Source: Streptomyces sp. PCS3-D2
GTDB taxonomy: Bacteria; Actinomycetota; Actinomycetes; Streptomycetales; Streptomycetaceae
Assembly (NCBI RefSeq): GCF_000612545.2
Contig: NZ_CP097800.1
Location: 6,106,501-6,170,500 of the forward strand
Reading direction: 5' to 3'
Length of the DNA stretch: 64,000 bases
A program made the position numbers and the translations under genes. Positions 25,365 through 34,541 of this stretch are shown piece after piece (the first letter of the stretch is position 1; each line of letters begins with the position of its first letter). Below the pieces are notes generated by a model. That model searched no databases, was not told the DNA's origin, and worked only from the letters and a program-made list of their open reading frames with translations.

Positions 25365-28300
25365 ATGGCCTCGTTGCCGAACCCGCCCGCCGCCACCCAG
25401 ACCAGGGCCGACGCCCTCCGGGAGGCGCTCGCGACCCGCGTGGTCGTCGCCGACGGAGCCATGGGGACGATGCTCCAGGCGCAGGACCCCACCCTGGAGG
25501 ACTTCCAGCAGCTCGAAGGCTGCAACGAGGTCCTCAACATCACCCGTCCCGACATCGTCCGCACGGTGCACGAGGCGTACTTCTCGGTGGGCGTGGACTG
25601 CGTCGAGACCAACACCTTCGGTGCGAACTACGCGGCCCTCGCCGAGTACGACATCGCCGAACGCAACTTCGAGCTCTCGGAGGCCGGCGCACGCATCGCC
25701 CGCGAGGCCGCCGACTCCTTCACCGCCTCCACCGGACAGCAGCGCTGGGTGCTCGGTTCCATGGGCCCCGGCACCAAGCTGCCCACGCTCGGCCACATCA
25801 CCTACGCGCAGATCCGCGACGCCTACCAGACCAACGCCGAGGGCCTGCTCGCCGGCGGTGCCGACGCACTGCTCGTCGAGACCACCCAGGACCTCCTGCA
25901 GACCAAGTCCTCCATCATCGGCGCCCGCCGGGCCATGGAGGCGCTCGGCGTCACGGTCCCGCTGATCTGCTCCGTCACCGTCGAGACCACCGGCACCATG
26001 CTGCTGGGCTCCGAGATCGGCGCGGCCCTGACCGCGCTGGAGCCGCTCGGCATCGACATGATCGGCCTGAACTGCGCCACCGGCCCCGCCGAGATGAGCG
26101 AGCACCTGCGCTACCTCGCGCGCAACGCCCGCATCCCGCTCTCCTGCATGCCCAACGCCGGTCTGCCCGTCCTGACCAAGGAGGGCGCGCACTACCCGCT
26201 GACCGCTCCCGAGCTCGCCGACGCCCAGGAGACCTTCGTCCGCGAGTACGGCCTGTCCCTGGTCGGCGGCTGCTGCGGCACCACCCCCGAGCACCTGCGC
26301 CAGGTCGTGCAGCGGGTCCGCGGCACGGCGGTCGTCCCGCGCGATCCGCGGCCCGAGCCCGGTGCCGCCTCGCTCTACCAGACCGTGTCCTTCCGCCAGG
26401 ACACCTCGTACATGGCGATCGGCGAGCGCACCAACGCCAACGGCTCCAAGAAGTTCCGCGAGGCCATGCTGGAGGCCCGCTGGGACGACTGCGTCGAGAT
26501 GGCCCGCGACCAGATCCGCGAGGGCGCGCACATGCTCGACCTCTGCGTGGACTACGTCGGCCGCGACGGCGTCGCCGACATGGAGGAGCTCGCCGGCCGC
26601 TTCGCCACCGCCTCCACCCTGCCGGTCGTCCTGGACTCCACCGAGGTGCCGGTGATCAAGGCGGGCCTGGAGAAGCTCGGCGGCCGCGCGGTCATCAACT
26701 CGGTGAACTACGAGGACGGCGACGGCCCCGAGTCCCGTTTCGCCAAGGTCACCCGGCTGGCCCAGGAGCACGGCGCCGCGCTCATCGCGCTGACCATCGA
26801 CGAGGAGGGCCAGGCCCGCACCGTCGAGCACAAGGTGGCCATCGCCGAACGCCTCATCGAGGATCTGACGGCGAACTGGGGCATCCGCGAGTCGGACATC
26901 CTCATCGACACGCTGACCTTCACCATCTGCACCGGCCAGGAGGAGTCCCGCCGCGACGGCATCGCCACGATCGAGTCGATCCGCGAGCTCAAGCGCCGCC
27001 ACCCCGACGTCCAGACCACCCTGGGCCTGTCGAACATCTCCTTCGGCCTGAACCCGGCCGCCCGCGTCCTGCTGAACTCCGTCTTCCTCGACGAGTGCGT
27101 CAAGGCCGGCCTCGACTCCGCCATCGTCCACGCGTCGAAGATCCTGCCGATCGCCCGGTTCGACGAGGAGCAGGTCTCCACCGCCCTCGACCTGATCTAC
27201 GACCGGCGCACCGAGGGCTACGACCCGCTGCAGAAGCTGATGGCCCTCTTCGAGGGCGTCAACACCAAGTCCCTCAAGGCGGGCCGCGCCGAGGAACTCC
27301 TCGCGCTGCCCCTGGAGGAGCGCCTGCAGCGGCGGATCATCGACGGCGAGAAGAACGGCCTGGAGGCCGACCTGGACGAGGCCCTCCGAACCCGCCCCGC
27401 GCTCGACATCGTCAACGACACCCTCCTGGAGGGCATGAAGGTCGTCGGCGAGCTCTTCGGCTCCGGCCAGATGCAGCTCCCCTTCGTCCTGCAGTCCGCC
27501 GAGGTGATGAAGTCGGCGGTGGCCTACCTGGAACCGCACATGGAGAAGACGGACGACGAGGGCAAGGGCACGATCGTCCTCGCCACCGTCCGCGGCGACG
27601 TCCACGACATCGGCAAGAACCTCGTCGACATCATCCTGACCAACAACGGCTACAACGTCGTCAACATCGGCATCAAGCAGCCCGTCTCCGCGATCCTGGA
27701 AGCCGCCCAGGAGCACAAGGCCGACGTCATCGGCATGTCCGGCCTGCTCGTGAAGTCCACCGTGATCATGAAGGAGAACCTGGAGGAGCTGAACCAGCGC
27801 AAGCTGGCCGCCGACTACCCGGTGATCCTCGGCGGCGCCGCCCTCACCCGCGCCTACGTCGAGCAGGACCTCCACGAGATCTACGAGGGCGAGGTCCGCT
27901 ACGCCCGCGACGCCTTCGAGGGCCTGCGCCTCATGGACGCCCTCATCGCCGTCAAGCGCGGCGTGCCCGGCGCCACCCTGCCCGAGCTGAAGCAGCGCCG
28001 CGTCGCCAAGCGGGACACCCCCGCGCTCCAGGTCGAGGAGCCGGAGGAGCCCGGCGGCCGTTCCGACGTGGCCGTCGACAACCCGGTGCCCGCCCCGCCC
28101 TTCTGGGGCACCCGAGTGGTCAAGGGCATCCCGCTCAAGGACTACGCCTCCTGGCTGGACGAGGGCGCCCTCTTCAAGGGCCAGTGGGGCCTCAAGCAGG
28201 CCCGCGCCGGCGGCGCCACGTACGAGGAGCTCGTCGAGAACGAGGGCCGCCCGCGGCTGCGCGGCCTGCTGGAGAAGCTGCACACCGAGAACCTGCTGGA

Positions 28301-28877
28301 GGCGGCCGTCGTCTACGGCTACTTCCCCTGCGTCTCCAAGGGCGAGGACCTGATCATCCTCGACGACGCCGGCAACGAGCGGACCCGCTTCACCTTCCCG
28401 CGCCAGCGCCGCGGCCGCCGCCTGTGCCTCGCGGACTTCTTCCGCCCGGAGGAGTCCGGCGAGACCGACGTCGTCGGCCTCCAGGTGGTCACGGTCGGCT
28501 CGAAGATCGGCGAGGCGACGGCCCGGCTGTTCGAGTCCGACTCCTACCGCGAGTACCTGGAGCTGCACGGCCTGTCCGTCCAGCTCGCCGAGGCCATGGC
28601 CGAGTACTGGCACGCCCGCGTGCGCGCCGAGCTCGGATTCGGCGGGGAAGACCCGGCGAAGGTCGAGGACATGTTCGACCTCAAATACCGCGGTGCCCGC
28701 TTCTCCCTCGGCTACGGCGCCTGCCCCGACCTGGAGGACCGCGCGAAGATCGCCGAGCTCCTCCAGCCGGAGCGGATCGGCGTCCACCTCTCGGAGGAGT
28801 TCCAGCTCCACCCGGAGCAGTCGACGGACGCCATCGTGATTCACCACCCCGAAGCCAAGTATTTCAACGCACGCTGA
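25365..28877 (+). CDS. metH: Cobalamin-dependent methionine synthase
   Basis: 1170 residues with four modules in order. The homocysteine-binding barrel carries zinc Cys237 (LNCATGP) and Cys303/Cys304 (GGCCGTTPEH). A pterin-binding domain follows (AIGERTNANGSKKF, then FTICTGQEESRRDG). The cobalamin domain has RGDVHDIGKNLV with His747 as lower axial ligand. The C-terminal SAM activation domain spans about residues 870-1170. The enzyme transfers methyl from 5-methyl-tetrahydrofolate to homocysteine through B12. ATG 25365 is preceded by CAGGGAG; the frame continues upstream to 25146 but without family sequence. A hairpin at 28912 follows. Confidence 0.97.
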   Translation: MASLPNPPAATQTRADALREALATRVVVADGAMGTMLQAQDPTLEDFQQLEGCNEVLNITRPDIVRTVHEAYFSVGVDCVETNTFGANYAALAEYDIAERNFELSEAGARIAREAADSFTASTGQQRWVLGSMGPGTKLPTLGHITYAQIRDAYQTNAEGLLAGGADALLVETTQDLLQTKSSIIGARRAMEALGVTVPLICSVTVETTGTMLLGSEIGAALTALEPLGIDMIGLNCATGPAEMSEHLRYLARNARIPLSCMPNAGLPVLTKEGAHYPLTAPELADAQETFVREYGLSLVGGCCGTTPEHLRQVVQRVRGTAVVPRDPRPEPGAASLYQTVSFRQDTSYMAIGERTNANGSKKFREAMLEARWDDCVEMARDQIREGAHMLDLCVDYVGRDGVADMEELAGRFATASTLPVVLDSTEVPVIKAGLEKLGGRAVINSVNYEDGDGPESRFAKVTRLAQEHGAALIALTIDEEGQARTVEHKVAIAERLIEDLTANWGIRESDILIDTLTFTICTGQEESRRDGIATIESIRELKRRHPDVQTTLGLSNISFGLNPAARVLLNSVFLDECVKAGLDSAIVHASKILPIARFDEEQVSTALDLIYDRRTEGYDPLQKLMALFEGVNTKSLKAGRAEELLALPLEERLQRRIIDGEKNGLEADLDEALRTRPALDIVNDTLLEGMKVVGELFGSGQMQLPFVLQSAEVMKSAVAYLEPHMEKTDDEGKGTIVLATVRGDVHDIGKNLVDIILTNNGYNVVNIGIKQPVSAILEAAQEHKADVIGMSGLLVKSTVIMKENLEELNQRKLAADYPVILGGAALTRAYVEQDLHEIYEGEVRYARDAFEGLRLMDALIAVKRGVPGATLPELKQRRVAKRDTPALQVEEPEEPGGRSDVAVDNPVPAPPFWGTRVVKGIPLKDYASWLDEGALFKGQWGLKQARAGGATYEELVENEGRPRLRGLLEKLHTENLLEAAVVYGYFPCVSKGEDLIILDDAGNERTRFTFPRQRRGRRLCLADFFRPEESGETDVVGLQVVTVGSKIGEATARLFESDSYREYLELHGLSVQLAEAMAEYWHARVRAELGFGGEDPAKVEDMFDLKYRGARFSLGYGACPDLEDRAKIAELLQPERIGVHLSEEFQLHPEQSTDAIVIHHPEAKYFNAR

Positions 28878-28911
28878 GCTCCGGCGACGTACACTTGTCG
28901 GTCCCATACAG

Positions 28912-28961
28912 GCCGGTCGCCTGTTCCCCGGGGGGTGCCCCCGCGGGAAGAGGCGACCGGC
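28912..28961 (+). terminator. Terminator after metH
   Basis: 11-bp outer stem GCCGGTCGCCT/AGGCGACCGGC enclosing a smaller GC stem, followed by TTTCTCG. Confidence 0.65.
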
Positions 28962-28989
28962 TTTCTCGTCCCTTCCGAGAGGCACGCGC

Positions 28990-29691
28990 ATGACGAGCAC
29001 CGTTCCCGCCCCGGTCACCCGCACGGCCGACGGTTCGGCCCTGCAGGCGGTGCTGCTCGACATGGACGGCACCCTGGTCGACACCGAGGGCTTCTGGTGG
29101 GAGGTCGAGGCGGAGGTCTTCCGGGAGCTCGGGCACCGGCTTGAGGACGCCTGGCGGGACGAGGTCGTCGGCGGGCCGATGACGCGGAGTGCCGGCTTCC
29201 TGATCGAGGCCACCGGCGCCGCCATCACCGTCGCCGAGCTGAGCGTCCTGCTCAACGAGCGCTTCGAGGCCCGCATCGCCGACCGGGTCCCGCTCATGCC
29301 GGGCGCCGAGCGGCTGCTGGCCGAACTGGCCCGGCACAACGTGCCCACCGCCCTCGTCTCCGCCTCCCACCGCCGGGTCATCGACCAGGTCCTGCTCACC
29401 CTCGGCCGCGACCGCTTCACCATGACGGTCGCCGGCGACGAAGTCGCCCGCACCAAGCCGCACCCCGACCCGTACCTGCTCGCGGCCCGCACGCTGGGTG
29501 CCCACCCCTCACGTTGCGCGGTCATCGAGGACACCCGCACCGGTGTGGCGGCCGCGGAGGCCGCCGGCTGCCAGGTCGTGGCCGTCCCGTCGGTCGGCGT
29601 GATCGAACCGGCTCCGGGGCGTACGGTCGTCCGCTCGCTGGAGGACGTCGACCTGGCGTTCCTGCGCTCCCTCGTCGCCCCCATGAACTGA
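28990..29691 (+). CDS. HAD-superfamily hydrolase
   Basis: 233 residues. Motif I is LLDMDGTLVDTEG (nucleophile and acid/base Asp), motif II TALVSASHR, motif III Lys in ARTKPHPDPYLLAA, and motif IV VIEDTRTGVAAAEAAG. The helical cap inserted after motif I is that of subfamily IA (beta-phosphoglucomutase, phosphoglycolate-phosphatase type). It is probably a cytosolic phosphatase or mutase of a sugar phosphate; the substrate is unknown. ATG 28990 follows GAGAGGCACGCGC. It lies 112 bp after metH, with a terminator in between, so it is likely transcribed separately. Confidence 0.88.
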   Translation: MTSTVPAPVTRTADGSALQAVLLDMDGTLVDTEGFWWEVEAEVFRELGHRLEDAWRDEVVGGPMTRSAGFLIEATGAAITVAELSVLLNERFEARIADRVPLMPGAERLLAELARHNVPTALVSASHRRVIDQVLLTLGRDRFTMTVAGDEVARTKPHPDPYLLAARTLGAHPSRCAVIEDTRTGVAAAEAAGCQVVAVPSVGVIEPAPGRTVVRSLEDVDLAFLRSLVAPMN

Positions 29692-30294
29692 GAGTGACGA
29701 CCGGAGCCGGCCCGGCCGCCCGGACCGACTCCGGTCCGGTGCCCGCCGACCCAACGGGACACATCGGCATGCAGTGACCTACATCGGTATGCATCACCAC
29801 GCACCGGAATCCTCTGAGTACGCTCCGTGCCGAATGGAATGGCGTTGGGTTGCGTCTCGACGGAAGGATCTTCCGTCGGGGGGCCTGGAGGCTGAAATTC
29901 CATCCCCTATGAGGCCGTTGCGCAGGGTGACCTTGGTCACGCGCCACGCCCTCGACGGGCCTGTCAGGGGGCCCTTTGGGCTTCCCATGTGTCCGCATTG
30001 ATCAGCCCCTGACCGAATCTGCGGAGCCCTGCCTGTGAACAGGCAGTTCGCTCCGATCACGGTGCGATTACGCATCAAGTCCGGCCAGTTCCAGCCATCC
30101 CGCCCTGGACCACTAGTGTCGATCCGGGCACTGCGCCGCACCCAGCCGCGTCCCGGACACACACCCCTGTGCCGGACCGCGTGGACCGATCGTCACAACC
30201 ACCGGCCCGATCGTTCCGCCCAGAACGGGCGACCGCCGCGAAGTGCCCTTCACGCCGCTTTGAGCAAGTGCCGGTTACAGGGAGTACTTCCAGC
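29692..30294. other. Long intergenic region with repeats and hairpins
   Basis: About 600 bases without a supported gene. It contains a direct repeat CATCGGyATGCA at 29762 and 29782 (20 bp apart), a perfect hairpin GACGGAAG-GAT-CTTCCGTC (29859-29877) and a hairpin CTGCCTG-TGAA-CAGGCAG (30029-30046). Base composition is less GC-rich than its neighbours in places. It probably holds the promoter and control sites of the lipoprotein gene at 30295. Confidence 0.5.
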
Positions 30295-31899
30295 ATGAAC
30301 CGCAAGACCATGGTGCTGACGGCCGCGGCCGGACTGCTCACCCCCGCGCTGGCCGCATGCGGCACCGCGAGCGGCGGAGGAGCAGGATCCGCGGCGATCG
30401 TCGTCGGGACCACCGACCGGTTCGAGGCCGCAGAGTTCGCCCCCGCCCCCTTCGACCCCGCCTACGCCTACGACGCCGGCGCCTGGAACATCCTGCGCCA
30501 GACCGTCCAGACGCTCATGCACACCCCGCGCGGTGGAGGTCAGCCCGTCCCCGAGGCGGCCTCCGCCTGCCGCTTCACCGACTCCCGCAACGAGAGCTAC
30601 CGCTGCACGCTGCGCCCCGGGCTCACGTTCGCCAGCGGGGACCCGCTCACCGCCCGGGACGTCAAGTTCTCCATCGACCGCGTGCTCGCCATCAAGGACG
30701 AGAACGGCCCCTCCTCGCTGCTCTCCACCCTCGACAACGTCGAGGTCAAGGGCGAGGACACCGTCGTGTTCCACCTGAAGACCCCGGACGCGACCTTCCC
30801 CTTCAAGCTCTCCACCCCCGCCGCCGGCATCGTCAGCGAGAAGGACTACGACGCCAAGAAGCTCCGCGAGGGCTTCGTGGTGGACGGCTCCGGCCCCTAC
30901 ACCATGAAGGCCGAGGTCAAGGAGAACCGCCTCGTCCGTGCCGTCTTCAGCAAGAACCCCCGCTACAAGGGCGACATCAAGCTGCAGAACGACAAGGTCG
31001 AGCTGCGCACCTATCCCGACTCCCAAGCCATGGGCAAGGCCCTCACGGACGGGAAGATCCACATGGTCTCCCGCACCCTGTCGCCCGCCCAGATCACCGA
31101 GCTCAGCGTCAAGCCGCCCAAGGGCGTCAAGCTGGTCCCGATGCCCGGCCTGGAGATCCGCTACCTCGGCTTCAACACCGACGCGCCCGTCGTCAAGGAC
31201 AAGGCCGTGCGCCAGGCGCTCGCCGCCGCCGTCGATCGCAGCGCGCTGATCTCCAAGGTCTACGGCAAGTCCGCCCAGCCGCTCTACTCGCTGGTCCCCA
31301 CCAGCGTGACCGGCCACGTCAACTCCTTCTACAACAAGTACGGCGACGCCAACACGCCCAAGGCCGCCGCGCTGCTGAAGGAGGCCGGGATCAAGACCCC
31401 GGTCAAGCTGACCCTGCACTACACCAACGACCACTACGGCGACGGCACCGCGGCCGAGTTCGAGGCCCTCAAGGCCCAGCTCAACTCCACCCAGCTGTTC
31501 GACATCACCGTCCAGGGCAGCGAGTGGGCGGACTTCCGCCCCGCGCAGAAGAAGGGCGACCACGCCGCCTACGGGCTCGGCTGGTTCCCCGACTACCCCG
31601 ACGCCGACAACTTCCTCGCCCCGTTCCTGGAGCAGGACAACTTCCTGGGCACGCCGTACGCCAACAGCGCGGTGCGCACCAGGCTCCTCCCCGAATCCCG
31701 GCGCGCGGTCGACCGTAACGTCGCCGCCCCCGCGATCACGGAGATGCAGGACATCGTCGCCGAGGACGTACCCGTCCTGCCCCTGTGGCAGGGCAAGCAG
31801 TACGTCGCCGCGCGCGACGGGATCACCGGAGTGGAGTGGTCGGTCAACGCCATCTCCGACCTCCAGTTGTGGGAGCTCGGCCGCGGCGTAAGCGGCTGA
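30295..31899 (+). CDS. ABC transporter solute-binding lipoprotein (SBP family 5), copy A
   Basis: 534 residues. The lipoprotein signal peptide has lipobox LAAC (Cys22) after TPALAA. A family 5 (peptide/nickel type) binding fold follows: LRPGLTFASGDPLTARDVKFS, a variable middle, LGFNTDAPVVKDKAVRQALAAAVDR and PVLPLWQGKQYVA near the C-terminus. It should be anchored to the outer face of the membrane and capture a peptide-like ligand. Start ATG 30295 follows a GGGAG site. There is no permease or ATPase gene nearby, so it must deliver to components encoded elsewhere or act as a sensor. The next gene is a divergent paralog. Confidence 0.88.
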   Translation: MNRKTMVLTAAAGLLTPALAACGTASGGGAGSAAIVVGTTDRFEAAEFAPAPFDPAYAYDAGAWNILRQTVQTLMHTPRGGGQPVPEAASACRFTDSRNESYRCTLRPGLTFASGDPLTARDVKFSIDRVLAIKDENGPSSLLSTLDNVEVKGEDTVVFHLKTPDATFPFKLSTPAAGIVSEKDYDAKKLREGFVVDGSGPYTMKAEVKENRLVRAVFSKNPRYKGDIKLQNDKVELRTYPDSQAMGKALTDGKIHMVSRTLSPAQITELSVKPPKGVKLVPMPGLEIRYLGFNTDAPVVKDKAVRQALAAAVDRSALISKVYGKSAQPLYSLVPTSVTGHVNSFYNKYGDANTPKAAALLKEAGIKTPVKLTLHYTNDHYGDGTAAEFEALKAQLNSTQLFDITVQGSEWADFRPAQKKGDHAAYGLGWFPDYPDADNFLAPFLEQDNFLGTPYANSAVRTRLLPESRRAVDRNVAAPAITEMQDIVAEDVPVLPLWQGKQYVAARDGITGVEWSVNAISDLQLWELGRGVSG

Positions 31900-31970
31900 G
31901 CAAGGCAGAGACCGGCAGCGGATGTCGCGGGCCGGCGCAACGAAACAGTTCGACTGTGAAGGACGTTCGC

Positions 31971-33554
31971 GTGAATCGACGTAACCAGTGGCTGGTGGCC
32001 CCGCTCGGCGCGGCCACCGCTGCCGCGCTGCTCAGCGGTTGCGGTTCGACCGATGGCTCCAATGCCGGCAGCGGCAAGGGCGTGGTCATGGGCATATCCG
32101 ACAAGGTGAAGTCCACCGACCCGGCGTCCGGCTACGACCCGGGCTCCTGGCTGCTCTTCAACAACGTCTTCCAGTCGCTGCTCAGCTTCCCCAAGGGCGG
32201 CACCACCCCCGAGCCCGACGCGGCGCAGAGCTGCGGCTTCGAGGGCGGCGACAGCAAGCTCTTCAAGTGCACCCTCAAGCCCGACCTGAAGTTCAGCAAC
32301 GGCAACGAGCTCACCTCGAAGGACGTCAAGTACTCCTTCGAGCGCACGCTGAAGATCAACGACGAGAACGGCCCCGCCGTCATGCTCGCCTCGATCGCCG
32401 GCATCGACGCCCCCGACGACCAGACCGTCGTCTTCCGCCTGAAGAACTCCGACGCCACCTTCCCGAGCAAGATCGCCTCGGGTGCGGGCTCCATCGTCGA
32501 CCACCGTGAGTACCCGGCCGACAAGCTCCGCACCGACAACAAGGCCGTCGGCTCCGGCGTCTACAAGCTCGACTCCTTCAGCGACAAGAGCGCCACCTTC
32601 TCGGTCAACGGCTCCTACACCGGCAAGGCCAAGGCCAAGAACACCGGCGTCACGCTGAAGTTCTTCAACGGCGACCAGGCCGGTCTCAAGACCGTCCTGG
32701 AGAACGGGGACGTCGACTTCGCCTTCCGCGGCCTCGCCGCCAAGGACATCGCCGCCCTCGCCTCCACCAAGACCGGCGACGACAGGGTCGACGTCGTCCA
32801 GGGCACCGGCGCCGAAGTCGAGCACATGGTCTTCAACGTGAACGACCCGGTCGTCGGCAAGCTCCCCGTCCGCAAGGCCATCGCCTACCTCGTGGACCGC
32901 GAAGCCCTCGTCAAGGACGTCTACGCCGGCACCGCCACCGCGCTCTACTCCATCGTGCCGACCGGCATCGCCGGCCACACGACGCCGTTCTTCGACCGCT
33001 ACGGCGGCACCCCGCAGCCCGAGAAGGCCAAGGCCGTCCTCAAGGCCGCGAACATCAACGGCAAGGTCAAGGTCACCCTGTACTCGACCCCGTCCCGCTA
33101 CGGCCCCTCCACCGACCAGCAGTTCGAGGTCATCGCCAAGCAGCTCAACGACAGCGGCCTCTTCGAGGCCGACGTCAAGTCCGTCGAGTACGAGCAGTAC
33201 GAGAAGGACATCCAGGCGGGCAAGTACGGGATCTACGTCAAGGGCTGGGTCCCCGACTACCCGGACGCGGACAACTTCACCCAGCCGTTCTTCGGCCCGG
33301 GCAACGTCCTCAACAACAACTACGACAACAAGGAGATCACCGGGACGATCATCCCGTCGACCTCCGCGAAGTCCGACCGCACCGCGGCCAACACCGACTA
33401 CGACCGGCTCCAGGACATCGTCGCCGACGAGCTCCCGATCCTCCCGCTCTGGCAGGGCAAGCAGTACGCCGTCACCCGCCAGAACGTGAACGGCCTGCAG
33501 TGGTCCCTGGACGCCTCCACCGTCTTCCGCTTCTGGGAGATCAGCAAGGGCTGA
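31971..33554 (+). CDS. ABC transporter solute-binding lipoprotein (SBP family 5), copy B
   Basis: 527 residues from GTG 31971, 7 nt after AAGGA; GTG 31956 is in frame but lacks a ribosome site. Lipobox LSGC (Cys24). Family 5 motifs run in the same order as copy A: LKPDLKFSNGNELTSKDVKYS, VRKAIAYLVDREALVKDVYAG, GWVPDYPDADNF and PILPLWQGKQYAV. The two proteins share motif blocks such as ENGP, SDATFP and PDYPDADNF, so they come from an old tandem duplication. The 71-bp gap has no terminator, so both may be cotranscribed. No transport partners nearby. Confidence 0.88.
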   Translation: MNRRNQWLVAPLGAATAAALLSGCGSTDGSNAGSGKGVVMGISDKVKSTDPASGYDPGSWLLFNNVFQSLLSFPKGGTTPEPDAAQSCGFEGGDSKLFKCTLKPDLKFSNGNELTSKDVKYSFERTLKINDENGPAVMLASIAGIDAPDDQTVVFRLKNSDATFPSKIASGAGSIVDHREYPADKLRTDNKAVGSGVYKLDSFSDKSATFSVNGSYTGKAKAKNTGVTLKFFNGDQAGLKTVLENGDVDFAFRGLAAKDIAALASTKTGDDRVDVVQGTGAEVEHMVFNVNDPVVGKLPVRKAIAYLVDREALVKDVYAGTATALYSIVPTGIAGHTTPFFDRYGGTPQPEKAKAVLKAANINGKVKVTLYSTPSRYGPSTDQQFEVIAKQLNDSGLFEADVKSVEYEQYEKDIQAGKYGIYVKGWVPDYPDADNFTQPFFGPGNVLNNNYDNKEITGTIIPSTSAKSDRTAANTDYDRLQDIVADELPILPLWQGKQYAVTRQNVNGLQWSLDASTVFRFWEISKG

Positions 33555-33579
33555 TCCGGGCCGCCCCCGGACACAGCAC

Positions 33580-33677
33580 GGGGCCGCACGCGCAGGGTTC
33601 CCCGCGCGTGCGGCCCCGTGCCCGTTCCCGGCGGTTCCGGCGGCCGCCGCCGCGACCGCCGGGAACGGGCACGGGGC
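33580..33677. terminator. Bidirectional terminator with overlapping alternative hairpins
   Basis: A 23-bp perfect inverted repeat (33613-33635 with 33655-33677) ends at the stop codon of the response regulator gene. A second 14-bp pair (33580-33593 with 33604-33617) shares GCCCC with it, so only one can form at a time. It lies between convergent genes. Confidence 0.75.
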
Positions 33678-34348
33678 TACTGAGCCCCGGGGCGCACCAG
33701 ACCGCTCTCGTACGCGTACACCGCCGCCTGCACCCGGTCGCGCAGCCCCAGCTTCGTCAGGACGTGCCCCACGTGCGTCTTGACCGTCGTCTCGCTCACG
33801 AACAGGTCCGCGGCGATCTCCGCGTTCGACAGGCCCCGCGCCACCAGCTTCAGCACCTCCAGCTCGCGCTCGGTCAGCGTCCCCAGAGTGTCCGGGACGC
33901 GGTCCTCGCCCGACGGCAGGTGCCCCGCGTACTTGTCCAGCAGCCGCCGCGTGATGCTCGGCGCGAGCATCGCCTCGCCCGCCGCCACCACCCGGATCGC
34001 CTGCACCAGCTCGCCCGCCGGCGCGTCCTTCAGCAGGAACCCGCTCGCCCCCGCCCGCAGCGCCTCCACCACGTACTCGTCCAGATCGAACGTGGTCAGC
34101 ACCAGCACCTTCGCCGGACCGTCCCGGCCCGGACCAGTGATCCGGCGCGTCGCCTCGACCCCGTCCATCCGCGGCATCCGGATGTCCATCAGCACCACGT
34201 CCGGCTGCAGCGCCCGCACCTGGTCCAGCGCCTGCAGGCCGTCCCCGGCCTCGCCGACCACCGCCAGGTCCTGCTCCGCCTCCAGGATCATCCGGAAACC
34301 GGTGCGCAACAGTGGCTGGTCGTCGACCAGCAGAACGCGGATGGCCAC
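33677..34348 (-). CDS. NarL/FixJ-type response regulator (orphan)
   Basis: 223 residues from GTG 34348, with GAGG 8 nt upstream. The receiver domain has acidic pocket VLLVDDQP (Asp9, Asp10), phosphoacceptor Asp55 in VLMDIRMPRMDG, Thr in LVLTTFD and Lys in FLLKDAP. The C-terminal LuxR-type HTH starts LTERELEVLKLVARGLSNAEIA and includes FVSETTVKTHVGHVLTKLGL. Phosphorylation should drive dimerisation and DNA binding. No histidine kinase gene is adjacent, so its partner is unknown. The frame extends far upstream but that part is repeat sequence, not protein. Confidence 0.9.
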   Translation of the reverse strand: MAIRVLLVDDQPLLRTGFRMILEAEQDLAVVGEAGDGLQALDQVRALQPDVVLMDIRMPRMDGVEATRRITGPGRDGPAKVLVLTTFDLDEYVVEALRAGASGFLLKDAPAGELVQAIRVVAAGEAMLAPSITRRLLDKYAGHLPSGEDRVPDTLGTLTERELEVLKLVARGLSNAEIAADLFVSETTVKTHVGHVLTKLGLRDRVQAAVYAYESGLVRPGAQ

Positions 34349-34478
34349 GGGCGATACCTCGTATTCGTCGGACGGCTTCGGCGGGCACGCCCATTCTGCC
34401 CTGACCCGACGATCAAGGAATCCCGCCCCCGGCCGGGCCGCCCCGGCCCCGGAGCCCGGCGGCCGGACCGGGCGCGCC

Positions 34479-34538
34479 GGCCCTGCGGTACACGGCCCCG
34501 CGGTGCCCGGCCCTGCGGTGCCCGGCCCTGCGGTGCCC
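34479..34538. repeat. Tandem repeat, 4 x 15 bp
   Basis: Units GGCCCTGCGGTGCCC (34509-34523 and 34524-34538 identical; 34494-34508 one change; 34479-34493 three changes). The array touches the stop codon of the RecB-type nuclease gene and lies about 130 bp upstream of the response regulator start. It could act on transcription between the two genes or be neutral slippage. Confidence 0.85.
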
Positions 34539-34541
34539 GGC

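Noticed and set aside
24312-29903. Open frame of 1863 codons on the minus strand opposite metH and neighbours
   Set aside because: It is the antisense shadow of high-GC coding sequence in gylR, metH and the HAD gene. It has low-complexity composition and no domain.
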